Shown: positions 17,460 to 26,870, counted from the stretch's first letter. The stretch: DNA of 35,030 bases from Sulfurimonas sp. (GCA_027064515.1 JAMOPL010000120.1:1-35030), one strand, 5' to 3'. Notes: a model not told the origin generated them from the letters alone. Translations and numbers: made by a program.

Positions 17460-20291
17460 CTACGCTTTTTCTATGCGGCATAATCCGCCTTTAGTTTCAG
17501 GTAACTGAGTGATGATATCATAACCATAGTTTGTAACAGTATTTGCACTCTCACCAACAGCATAAGGTTCTGTTCCCTCAGGATAGTTTCCTGTTCTATC
17601 TTCACCCTGAAAGAATCCAGCAAAGTGAAATGGTATAAATACCCTATCTTCACCTACACTGTAAGAGTAGTGAGCTTTAACCTTTATCTTAGTGCCTTCC
17701 GGTGAATGAATCCACATCATGTCTCCATTCCTAATGCCGTGATTTGCAGCCAGATTTGGATTTATGTCACAGAACATTTCAGGAGTAAGAGCAGATAGAT
17801 ATTTACTAGCTCTCGTTTCAAGTCCGGCACCACTCATATTTACAAGTCGCGCTGTAATCAAATTGATAGGGAATTCTTTGCTCCAATTTTCTTTGTTTTG
17901 AACACTTGCATATTTCGTATCCACTCTATAGTGATTTGGCTTATCTTTATAGGTTGGATATTTCTTAACCAAATCTTCTCTTGGTGAGTGAATTGGCTCT
18001 CTGTGCATAGGAATCTGATCAGGGAATGTCCATACTTTTGCCCTTGCTTTTGCATTTCCATAAGGTGCAATTCCTCTTTCCATACATTTTTGGGCAATTA
18101 TATTACTTGTATCAACTTTCCAGTTTTTACCAATTCTTTTTTTCTCACTTGCAGTTAATTTAATACCAAGGACTTCTTCAATATTGTCTGCTGTAATTTC
18201 AGGGTAACCATCTGGATTTGCTGAATCTTTTGGTGCTGAATTTTTACCTGCTAATAAACTTACTCCATCATGCTCAAGACCAAATCTATTTCTAAATCCC
18301 ATACCACCTTCTTTTACACTTCTATTTATATCGTATAAAATAGGGCTTCCACTATGTGTTTCAGTCCATACAGGCCATGGTAATCCATAATATTCACCTT
18401 TAACTGGTCCAATTCCTCTAAGACTTACTTCATCAAATAGATGCCAATTATCAGTATGGAATTTTAATCTTTTAGATGTCCAACCAGTTAAACCGATAGT
18501 TTTAATAATTCTTGCAATTTCATCTGTTGCATCTTCAGGAAATTTAAAAGATTTTTTATTTTCTTTTATTAACATACCTTTTGTATATTCTTCATAAAAA
18601 CCTAATCTTTTTGCAAGTTCAAACATAATTTCATGATCTGGCTTACTTTCATACATAGGTTCTACTACTTTATATCTCCATTGAGCTGAACGATTTGTAG
18701 CAGTAACTGAACCACTAGACTCAAATTGAGTAGCAGCTGGAAGTATAAATACATCATCTTTTTTATCTGTTAACATTGCAGCTTCATTTACAAATGGATC
18801 TGCTAATACTATTAACTCTAAATTATCTAATGCTTCTTTTACTTTGGCTTGTTGTGCAATTGATGTAATACCATTACCCATTACAAATAATGCTTTTAAG
18901 TTTGTCCCTGCATTATCTATCTTATCTTCACCTGGTCTTCCAGCTAACACACCTGAATACCATTTTGCTAAAGTAAATCCTTTTGCATTCATCCATTTTT
19001 TAGATTTAAATCTTCCTTTAAGCCATTCATAGTCAACTCCCCAAGATTTTGCAAAGTATTTCCAAGAACCATCTTTAAGTCCGTAGTATCCTGGTAGAGT
19101 ATGCGATAAACAACACATATCCGTTGCACCTTGAACATTATCATGACCTCTTAAGATATTACATCCACCACCTTCTACTCCCATATTTCCTAAACATAGT
19201 TGTAAAATTGGAGCCATTCTTGTATTTGATGAACCAATTGAGTGTTGAGTAAGTCCCATAGCCCATATTAAAGTACCTGGAGTAGATTTTGCATAAACTC
19301 TAGTTATTTGCATAAGTAATTCTTCAGATACCCCTGTAACATCAGCTACTTTTTTAGGATTCCATTTTTTTGCTTCTTTTTTAATATCTTCTACACCATA
19401 AACTCTATCGTTGATAAAGTTCTTATCTTCCCATCCATTTTTAAATATAATATGTAGCATACCATACATAAATGGAATATCAGTTCCTGGTCTAATTTGT
19501 GCAAAATAATCAGCTTTTGCAGCTGTTTTTGTCATTCGCGGATCAACTACAATTATCTGAGCATTATTTCTTTCTTTTGCTTTTAAGAAATGTCCAAAAC
19601 CAACTGGATGGTTTACTGCTGGATTTGCTCCAAATATAATAATAGCTTTCGCATTTTGGATATCTCCAAGTGAGTTTGTCATAGCGCCATAACCCCATGT
19701 ATTCGCCACACCGGCGACTGTTGCACTATGTCAAATTCTAGCTTGATGATCTATATTGTTTGTCCCATACATTGCAGCAAATTTTCTAAAATAATATGCT
19801 TGCTCTGTACTCATTTTTGCTGAACCTAAAAAGATTGTACTGTCTGGTCCGCTTGTTTCTCTTAAACTATTCAATTTTTTTGAAATTCGATCATAAGCTG
19901 TATCCCAACTGATTCGCTTCCACTGACCATTTTCTTTTACCATTGGATATTTAAGTCTTGCTTCTGATCTAACCATATCGATCATATCAGCACCTTTACA
20001 ACAATGTCCACCTTTACTAATTGGATGGTCTTGTGCTACTTCTTGTCTTACCCATACACCATTTTGAACCTCTGCTGTAATTCCACAACCTACTGAACAT
20101 GAAGTACATATTGTTCTTACTTTTTTAGATCCAGGAAATGGGTTTTTTACCTCTTCTTCCGTTGCTGCTCTTGTTACATTTCCACTAGCAATTGCACTAG
20201 TAGCTCCAAACGCGCCTGCAATTGCAGCCATTTTTAGAAATGAACGACGACCCACCTTGGTCGATAGAGCATCTTTTGTATTTGTATTCAT
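17460..20291 (-). CDS. fdhA: Formate dehydrogenase catalytic subunit, selenoprotein with Tat signal
   Basis: ORFs 19731-20291 and 17460-19709 are one frame joined through TGA (19733-19731): ...[38 protein letters not shown]...; N-terminal RRSFLKM Tat signal; CTSCSVGCGI. Confidence 0.96.
19703..19717 (-). promoter_or_regulatory. Putative bacterial SECIS hairpin of fdhA
   Basis: Minus strand: TGA, 13 nt, then TCGCC-GGTGT-GGCGA (5 bp perfect stem, GG in loop). Confidence 0.7.
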
Positions 20292-20322
20292 ACTTTAGAA
20301 TCTCCTTTATAATTTATTTAAT

Positions 20323-20523
20323 TTATACAGCTGAACTGTAAAAATCTTCCCAAGCTTTTGTTTTTTTGTAAGTTATCTCTTTTTTAGGTGAATGACCTAC
20401 AACAACACCGTTTGAACTATATGGCTTTTTATTTCCACTTGCTAATGCACCAACAGCACCAACAGTTACTGCTGCGGCACCAACACCCATAAGCTTTTTT
20501 AAAAAGCCTCGTCTATTTTCCAT
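20323..20523 (-). CDS. Small Tat-signal protein associated with formate dehydrogenase
   Basis: 66 aa, MENRRGFLKKLMGVGAAAVTVGAVGALASGNKKPYSSNGVVVGHSPKKEITYKKTKAWEDFYSSAV; directly upstream of fdhA. Confidence 0.85.
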   Translation of the reverse strand: MENRRGFLKKLMGVGAAAVTVGAVGALASGNKKPYSSNGVVVGHSPKKEITYKKTKAWEDFYSSAV

Positions 20524-20569
20524 AATAAGCTCCCCTTTTCATAAATTTACCTTATAAATACATAATTTA

Positions 20570-20611
20570 AAAGGCTACATAAAATAACTACTATTATCTT
20601 ATGTAGCCTTT
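20570..20611 (-). terminator. Strong hairpin between torD-like and fdh structural genes (terminator, attenuator or processing site)
   Basis: AAAGGCTACATAA (20570-20582) / TTATGTAGCCTTT (20599-20611), 13-bp perfect stem; minus strand continues TTTTAAATT. Confidence 0.65.
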
Positions 20612-20615
20612 AGGG

Positions 20616-21401
20616 CTACATCTCACTTAAACCATTCTCATCTTCAAAATAATCATCTTCTAAAGCACAACTTTGCATTACAGATTCAGCTGCTTTATTA
20701 AGTCTGTTCTGTGCCCTTCTTTTTTCTTCTTCTGTACTTATAAATGTACAAGATTCTTGCGATTTTTTTCTATCTGTCTCTTTTGGTTTTGGTTTTTTTA
20801 CATCAAAATATAATCGTTCAAATTCCATAAATGCATTAAGTACTATAGCCAATGACTTATATACGTTTGATTTATCATGTTCGTATAATTCAATTATAAA
20901 TTGATCTATAAATTCATTAATAACTTCTGCAAATAAACAATGTTGTAAGGTTTCATATGAAGTTTCACCTTGGATAATAAGTTCTACTAATTCATACATA
21001 AAAGTAACTAAAAAACTAACACTATCTTCTGTTTCTTTAAATACTTTTTCATTTCTTCTTATTCTAGTTTTTCCTAAAAAATTTCGAACTTCTAATGTTT
21101 TTTTACCACTTTCAAATCCTTCTTCATAAAATGAAGCTGTAGTTCTTATATTTTTTGTTACAGGATTATGAAAAATTTCATCGTATTCTTTTATTAATAA
21201 TTCTTTTCCACCAATATTTAAAAACTCTTTGATCTCTTTTAATGCTTCACAAGAGTTCTCATCTAATGGATTTTGTATCAAAATATCAATTATCTCTATT
21301 ACATTTGCAAATCTATCTTCAGATTCAGTAAAAACCAACATTTGACTTAGTAAGCCATAATATAATGATCTTGCTGGATTTATATCATCTTGTTTTTTCA
21401 T
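20616..21401 (-). CDS. TorD-family molybdoenzyme chaperone
   Basis: 261 aa, ARSLYYGLLSQMLVF...EYDEIFHNPVTKNIRTTASFYEEGFESGKKTLEVRNFL. Confidence 0.8.
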   Translation of the reverse strand: MKKQDDINPARSLYYGLLSQMLVFTESEDRFANVIEIIDILIQNPLDENSCEALKEIKEFLNIGGKELLIKEYDEIFHNPVTKNIRTTASFYEEGFESGKKTLEVRNFLGKTRIRRNEKVFKETEDSVSFLVTFMYELVELIIQGETSYETLQHCLFAEVINEFIDQFIIELYEHDKSNVYKSLAIVLNAFMEFERLYFDVKKPKPKETDRKKSQESCTFISTEEEKRRAQNRLNKAAESVMQSCALEDDYFEDENGLSEM

Positions 21402-21403
21402 TT

Positions 21404-23089
21404 TTAACCCTTTATTTCATTTTGTTTATTTAAATATTCTTGTAAAGTTACTTTTGGTTTACAATCAGCACAACAATATAATGCTCTTATTCTTGCTTTA
21501 TCATCTCCAAATCTAGGTGCCATTATACTTGCAATTTTTTCTATAGATTTTACTGTGGCAAATTCAATTCCGCATTCAACACACTTAAATAACTCATCTT
21601 TAGCCATAATATTTTTTATGAAATATTTTTTATTTAATTCTATCTCATCGTATATAACCTCCAAACAATCTTTTTCTGGACAGATAAATTCACAATATCC
21701 ACAGTCAGTACAAAGAGATGGATTAAATCTTAAACTATTATCCTCAGGGTGAGCAGTAAGGGCTTTAACATTACAAGCACCAACACATGCTAAACATAAA
21801 GTACAATTTGATTCTTTTATTTTTATATTTCCATAATGAATATGCTCACCAGTTTTTATAATACCTAAATCATCATCTCCCACTAAATGAAATAATCTAT
21901 AAGTAAAGATTTCTCTTTTATCTAAATCTTGGTCATAATGATTAAATTTACACTCGCTTAAATCTTCTAAATTATTTTGAGCATCTATAAGCTCTTCTTC
22001 ATCCATACAGACATATATTGCCTTTTTATTATATTTTCTTTGAAAAATTTCATTAATTAATGTAATTGCATCTCCTGTTCCTTTAGAGATAAAATCTGTA
22101 TAAAATATTATTGGTTTACCACTTGTTTGAAGTAATATTAAAAAATGCACTTCATCTAAAAATTTTCTACCTTCTATAGCCAAAGGTAAAATATTTTTTT
22201 CTAAAGATGGATGAAAATTATCATTTATTAGTTGTTCTGGTATTACTAAGGCTACAGTATCTTCATAAAATGAAGCGATTTGAGAGAATAAACTTCTAGG
22301 CATTTGAGTAAAATCTAATGCACCAGATGGGCATACACTTACACATCCTCCACATCCATGACAATCAATATTTGAAAATTCTAAATGTTTTTGTTCATCT
22401 ATTTTCATAATTGCCACAGTTGGGCATACATCAGCACATTTCCCACAAATTTCTGTCTGTCTTTCATGGTATTGGCATATATCAGGATTATACTTTATAT
22501 AATTTTTATATTTATATTCAGGGATATTATTTTTAATTGTATCTAATATATTTTCTATATCTTCAATATTTGGATCATATACGCCATTTTGTTTAGTTGC
22601 AAAATATGGCGCATCAAACCATATCATTTGATCTGTTTGCAAAGAGATATTATCTTCATTTTTTTTAATGGTTATTTTTAAATTCCCAATATGACCATCT
22701 ACATCCAATATATCTGTTGGCTTAAATATAAATAAGTCAAATTCATTTTCATTTAATTTTGATATTATCGAATCTATCTCTAATTTATTATCTGAAATAA
22801 TAAATAGTTTTTTACCAACTTCCTGACTATAATCAAGATCCAAAGAAGAATCATATTTTTCAAGTCTTATATCATAAAGTTTTTTTATATTAGTTATTTT
22901 ATTACTAATATCATCTTTTGTATTATCAATATACATATTTATTTCTGGTGCATAAATTAAAGAGTGTTTACTTTTGCAATTTGAAATTAAATACTCAGAA
23001 GATAAGTTTAAGTTATCTACAATATGGATTGATTCATCTAATGGAAAGTCTAATGGTGAGTCGTTATAAAATAAATAAGCTTGTTTCAT
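21404..23089 (-). CDS. Multi-cluster 4Fe-4S ferredoxin-type protein
   Basis: 561 aa; CGKCADVCPTVAI, CHGCGGCVSVCPSGAL, CTLCLACVGACNVKAL, CTDCGYCEFICPEKDCL; additional CVECG...CCADC Cys pairs at the C-terminus. Confidence 0.9.
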   Translation of the reverse strand: MKQAYLFYNDSPLDFPLDESIHIVDNLNLSSEYLISNCKSKHSLIYAPEINMYIDNTKDDISNKITNIKKLYDIRLEKYDSSLDLDYSQEVGKKLFIISDNKLEIDSIISKLNENEFDLFIFKPTDILDVDGHIGNLKITIKKNEDNISLQTDQMIWFDAPYFATKQNGVYDPNIEDIENILDTIKNNIPEYKYKNYIKYNPDICQYHERQTEICGKCADVCPTVAIMKIDEQKHLEFSNIDCHGCGGCVSVCPSGALDFTQMPRSLFSQIASFYEDTVALVIPEQLINDNFHPSLEKNILPLAIEGRKFLDEVHFLILLQTSGKPIIFYTDFISKGTGDAITLINEIFQRKYNKKAIYVCMDEEELIDAQNNLEDLSECKFNHYDQDLDKREIFTYRLFHLVGDDDLGIIKTGEHIHYGNIKIKESNCTLCLACVGACNVKALTAHPEDNSLRFNPSLCTDCGYCEFICPEKDCLEVIYDEIELNKKYFIKNIMAKDELFKCVECGIEFATVKSIEKIASIMAPRFGDDKARIRALYCCADCKPKVTLQEYLNKQNEIKG

Positions 23090-23097
23090 TCTTTTCC

Positions 23098-23121
23098 TTT
23101 GGTAAAAGACTGTTTACCAAA
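23098..23121. promoter_or_regulatory. 9-bp perfect inverted repeat, putative operator of the fdh operon
   Basis: TTTGGTAAA-AGACTG-TTTACCAAA, 9 nt upstream of the ferredoxin gene start in the divergent intergenic region. Confidence 0.6.
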
Positions 23122-23175
23122 TTTTAGTCCTTTATAACTTAATTATTACTGAATAGTAAAACAAAACTCATTTCT

Positions 23176-23194
23176 TACAATATTGTAGTATAAT
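23176..23194 (+). promoter_or_regulatory. Palindrome abutting a -10 element of the binding-protein/kinase/regulator operon
   Basis: TACAATATTGTA (23176-23187) followed by TATAAT (23189-23194). Confidence 0.5.
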
Positions 23195-23221
23195 AAACAA
23201 ACAAATATTAAAGAGGTTGGT

Positions 23222-24373
23222 GTGAAAAAGGTTGTTTTTCTTTGCGTAGTAATAGTTATTTCTTTATATTTCTTTATATCTAAAAAATCAGATTATAAAG
23301 AGATAATATTTGGCTCTTCCCTTTCTATTCAAGGAACAAATAAGCAATTAGGGAATGAGGTTGTAGAAGGTATAAATACGTATTTCAAATATATAAACGA
23401 TAATAATGGTATTAAAAATAAAAGTATAAAATTTATATATTATGATGACAAATACGAGCCACAAAACACTCTTGTAAATACTAAAAAATTAATAAAGAAT
23501 AAAAATCTTTTTGGATTACTTGGATATATAGGAACTCCAACAGTTAAAAAGATTTTACCTATTATTGGAGATATTCCATTTATAGCACCATACACAGGTG
23601 CTTCTTTTTTAAGAACAACTACAAAAACAAATATTATAAATCTTAGAAGTTCATACAAAGAAGAGATAGAAAGTATTGTTAACTATTTATATGATAGTAA
23701 ACATATAAGAAGATTTGCAATATTTTATCAAAATGATGATTATGGAATAGATAATTACAATGCCATTGTAGAAGCATTAAATAAAAAAAATTTAAAACTC
23801 ACCGGAGAAGGGACATATAAAAGAAATACTTTATCTATTAAACATGCCTTATTAGAGATAAAAAAGACAAATCCACAAGCTATAATACTTGCAGGCGCTT
23901 ACAAACCAAGTGCAATTTTTATAAAACATGTAAGAGAAAATTTTACAAATAATGTTATATTTGTACCTATATCTTTTGTAAATGCAAATGCACTAATAAA
24001 AGAATTAGATTATAAAGGCATAAATATAATTTTTTCACAAACAGTTCCTTCTTATACTAATAAAAATTTATTAATCGCGCAAGAATATTTAGAATTATTA
24101 CAAAAATATTATCCAAATTCTAAGCCATCATTTGCATCCTTTGAAGGATTTATTTCTGCTAAAATTGTAGTAAGAGCTTTAAGAAATATCAAAGGTGATA
24201 TAACTCAAGATAAATTTTTAAATAACTTAAAAAATTTTAGAGATTTAGATTTAGATGGCATTACAATAAATTATAAAAATAATCAATTATTAAATCAAGT
24301 TTATTTACTATATTTTAAAAATAAAAAATTTTATCAAATAAATGGAAAAAAGAGCAATGATAATTGCATATAA
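23222..24373 (+). CDS. Periplasmic type-I ABC substrate-binding (Leu/Ile/Val-type) protein
   Basis: 383 aa with N-terminal hydrophobic anchor/signal; IIFGSSLSIQGTNKQLGNEVVEGINTYFKYINDNNGIKNKSIKFIYYDDKYEPQNTLVNTKKLI. GTG start with AGAGG upstream. Confidence 0.85.
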   Translation: MKKVVFLCVVIVISLYFFISKKSDYKEIIFGSSLSIQGTNKQLGNEVVEGINTYFKYINDNNGIKNKSIKFIYYDDKYEPQNTLVNTKKLIKNKNLFGLLGYIGTPTVKKILPIIGDIPFIAPYTGASFLRTTTKTNIINLRSSYKEEIESIVNYLYDSKHIRRFAIFYQNDDYGIDNYNAIVEALNKKNLKLTGEGTYKRNTLSIKHALLEIKKTNPQAIILAGAYKPSAIFIKHVRENFTNNVIFVPISFVNANALIKELDYKGINIIFSQTVPSYTNKNLLIAQEYLELLQKYYPNSKPSFASFEGFISAKIVVRALRNIKGDITQDKFLNNLKNFRDLDLDGITINYKNNQLLNQVYLLYFKNKKFYQINGKKSNDNCI

Positions 24374-25970
24374 TAAAATAAACCTATTTTTAAATAAATT
24401 AAAATTTAATAGCAAAACAAAAATACTAATATCAATCACAATACTAAGTATGATAATGATTATTTTTTTTATGTTTATTTCTATATTTGCTATTAAATAT
24501 GACTATGAGAATTTATATCATAAAACTACAACTTCACAAATCAATCTTGAACAAATAAAAGATATTTATACTGTAAATTTCTATGATACATTGTATGATG
24601 TAACACAAAAAAATATAAATAAAGATGATGCCATAGAAGTAATAAAATTAGCAAAACAGCTTGTACAAATAAGATGGGAAAAATATAATGCTTCAATTAA
24701 CTATAAAATAGGAGGAATTTCTCAGTTCGCAACTAATTGGTTAGATTTTTTTCTCTTTAGGGATCAAAAACAAATAAAAAGTTTTTATCAAGATAGTTTA
24801 AATAAAAAAATTATTATTAAAATTAACAAGATTAATAATACAGCCGATAAAATTATATACTGTCTAAACAAAAATGAATATAATTTAGCTAATAAATTTA
24901 TAGATGAGATATTTTTAGATATTAAGTCTATAAATATCTCATTGTCTAGTTTAATTAATTATTCTTTAAATAAGGCTATAGAAGAAAAAAACAAAAATGA
25001 TACAATGTTTAATACAAGTATTTTCATGTTGATATTACTTATTGGTTTCACATTTTTTTTAAGTATTTTAATATCATTTACTATTATAAATCACTTTAAA
25101 GAGCTACATAACTCTTTAGAAGATAAGGTATTTCAAAAAACAAAGGAATTGAGAGTTTTAAATAGTTCTTTAGAAGTTAAAATTAAAAAAGAGATAGAAA
25201 ATAGTCGTAAAAAAGATCAAATTATGTTTCAACAAGCAAAATTAGCTAGCATGGGAGAGATGTTACAAAACATTGCTCATCAATGGAGACAACCTCTTGG
25301 TGCAATTATGATGATAATACAAAGTTTTCAAACAAAATTTTATGCTGGAAAATTAAATGAAGAATTTATAGAATCACGAGTAAATGATGCTTTTACTTTA
25401 TCTAAAAATATGTCAGCAACACTAGAAGATTTTCAAACATATTTTAATCCACATAAAATAAGAAAACAATTTTATCTAAAAGGTGTTATTGAAAAATCTA
25501 TACAACTTAGTAAATATCAATTAACAAAAGAAAATATACAGATAAAAATAGATATTAAGCATGATGTTAAAATATATAGCTATGAAAATGAACTTACACA
25601 TATCCTTTTAAACTTAATTAATAATTCAAAAGATGCATTCGTAAATAAGCATATTAACAATAAAACAATATTAATAATTGTAAAAGAGAATCAAGAGTTT
25701 ATTATTATAAACTTTATTGATAATGCAGGTGGAATTAAAGAGGATATAATACAAAAGATATTTGAACCATATTTTACAACTAAACACCAAAGTGTAGGTA
25801 CAGGAATAGGCTTATATATGTCAAAACAAATTATAGAAAAACATATAAAAGGTAAAATAATGTATAAAAATATAAAATATAAAATAGATTCAACAAAAGA
25901 AATACTAGATAAATGTGCTATGTTTGTTTTAGAGATACCAAAAAAATATAAGGATGCGAATCATGAATAA
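24342..25970 (+). CDS. Membrane sensor histidine kinase
   Basis: 542 aa; two TM segments; H-box MLQNIAHQWRQPLGAIM; N-box LLNLINNSKDAF; DNAGGI; GTGIGLYMSK. Confidence 0.92.
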   Translation: MEKRAMIIAYNKINLFLNKLKFNSKTKILISITILSMIMIIFFMFISIFAIKYDYENLYHKTTTSQINLEQIKDIYTVNFYDTLYDVTQKNINKDDAIEVIKLAKQLVQIRWEKYNASINYKIGGISQFATNWLDFFLFRDQKQIKSFYQDSLNKKIIIKINKINNTADKIIYCLNKNEYNLANKFIDEIFLDIKSINISLSSLINYSLNKAIEEKNKNDTMFNTSIFMLILLIGFTFFLSILISFTIINHFKELHNSLEDKVFQKTKELRVLNSSLEVKIKKEIENSRKKDQIMFQQAKLASMGEMLQNIAHQWRQPLGAIMMIIQSFQTKFYAGKLNEEFIESRVNDAFTLSKNMSATLEDFQTYFNPHKIRKQFYLKGVIEKSIQLSKYQLTKENIQIKIDIKHDVKIYSYENELTHILLNLINNSKDAFVNKHINNKTILIIVKENQEFIIINFIDNAGGIKEDIIQKIFEPYFTTKHQSVGTGIGLYMSKQIIEKHIKGKIMYKNIKYKIDSTKEILDKCAMFVLEIPKKYKDANHE

Positions 25971-26619
25971 AAAAGATTTTGATATATTGAATAATTTTAA
26001 TATATTGTATATTGAAGATGAAGAGGATTTATTAAAGCACACCACATCTGTTTTAGAAGATTTTGCCAAAAATATTTATGCTGTTAAAACTTGCAAAGAT
26101 GCTATTGAAATATTACATAATAATCATGTAGATGTAATTATTTCTGATATATTACTTAAAAATGAAAGTGGTATAGACTGTTTAAAACAAATAAGAGATG
26201 AGCTTAATTTGGATATTCCAGCTATACTGGTTACTGCACATACAAATAAAGAATTTTTAATGGATGCAATTGAGCTTAAAATTGAGAAATATATAATTAA
26301 ACCAATAAGCATAAAAGAGTTAATAAATACACTACATGATATATTTTTACCAAAATTAAAACAAAAGGAAATAGATCAAGCAAATAATATTATTAAATTA
26401 ATATCAATAGTAACAGATGGAAAACAAGTTGAACTTATTAATTTTATTATAAACAATTTAGATAATGAAAATATGTTAAATTATTCATATAATAATATTA
26501 TGGAACATATAGATATAAGCAAGCCAACAATTATAAAAATATTTAAACAGCTTTTGGATCGAGAAATCTTAGTAAAAATTCAAAATGGAAAATATTATTT
26601 TAACGAAAAAAATCTATAA
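25954..26619 (+). CDS. Response regulator with short C-terminal winged-helix-like domain
   Basis: 221 aa; receiver ILYIEDEEDLL...VDVIISDILLKNESGIDCL...ILVTAH...YIIKPI; C-terminal MEHIDISKPTIIKIFKQLLDREILVKIQNGKYYF. Confidence 0.88.
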   Translation: MRIMNKKDFDILNNFNILYIEDEEDLLKHTTSVLEDFAKNIYAVKTCKDAIEILHNNHVDVIISDILLKNESGIDCLKQIRDELNLDIPAILVTAHTNKEFLMDAIELKIEKYIIKPISIKELINTLHDIFLPKLKQKEIDQANNIIKLISIVTDGKQVELINFIINNLDNENMLNYSYNNIMEHIDISKPTIIKIFKQLLDREILVKIQNGKYYFNEKNL

Positions 26620-26650
26620 TACACTTATGCTAGATTTTATATTATTTAGA

Positions 26651-26656
26651 TACAAT
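26651..26656 (+). promoter_or_regulatory. Putative -10 element of selC
   Basis: TACAAT about 14 nt upstream of the tRNA. Confidence 0.4.
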
Positions 26657-26669
26657 TCTTTGACTTACA

Positions 26670-26768
26670 TGGGAGGTATATGACCCTGGTGGGCATCACG
26701 GGCTTCAACCCCGATGTTTGGATAGTTGACTATCCAAAGGGAGGTTCGATTCCTTCACCTTCTCGCCA
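26670..26768 (+). tRNA. selC: tRNA-Sec (anticodon TCA at 26705-26707)
   Basis: Anticodon loop CTTCAAC; long variable arm TTTGGATAG-TTGA-CTATCCAAA (9 bp); T-arm GGAGG-TTCGATT-CCTTC; 8-nt 3' acceptor strand ACCTTCTC; encoded GCCA end. Confidence 0.92.
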
Positions 26769-26870
26769 TTTAACTTAAACTTACAGTACTATAGCGTCCT
26801 CCTTTGTCAAGACCACTTAAACTATTATTATAATGCTCCAAAAAAGATACACAAAAGACCCAAAAGTAAT

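Noticed and set aside
17460-19709. fdhA as a pseudogene with a premature stop
   Set aside because: TGA is exactly at the conserved Sec site, is followed by a SECIS-like hairpin, and sel genes are adjacent.
2855-26830. Direct repeats marking integration of the AT-rich block
   Set aside because: Only a shared TGTCAAG heptamer near both edges; too short to support att sites. No integrase or transposase and no duplicated tRNA-Sec 3' end were seen in the window.
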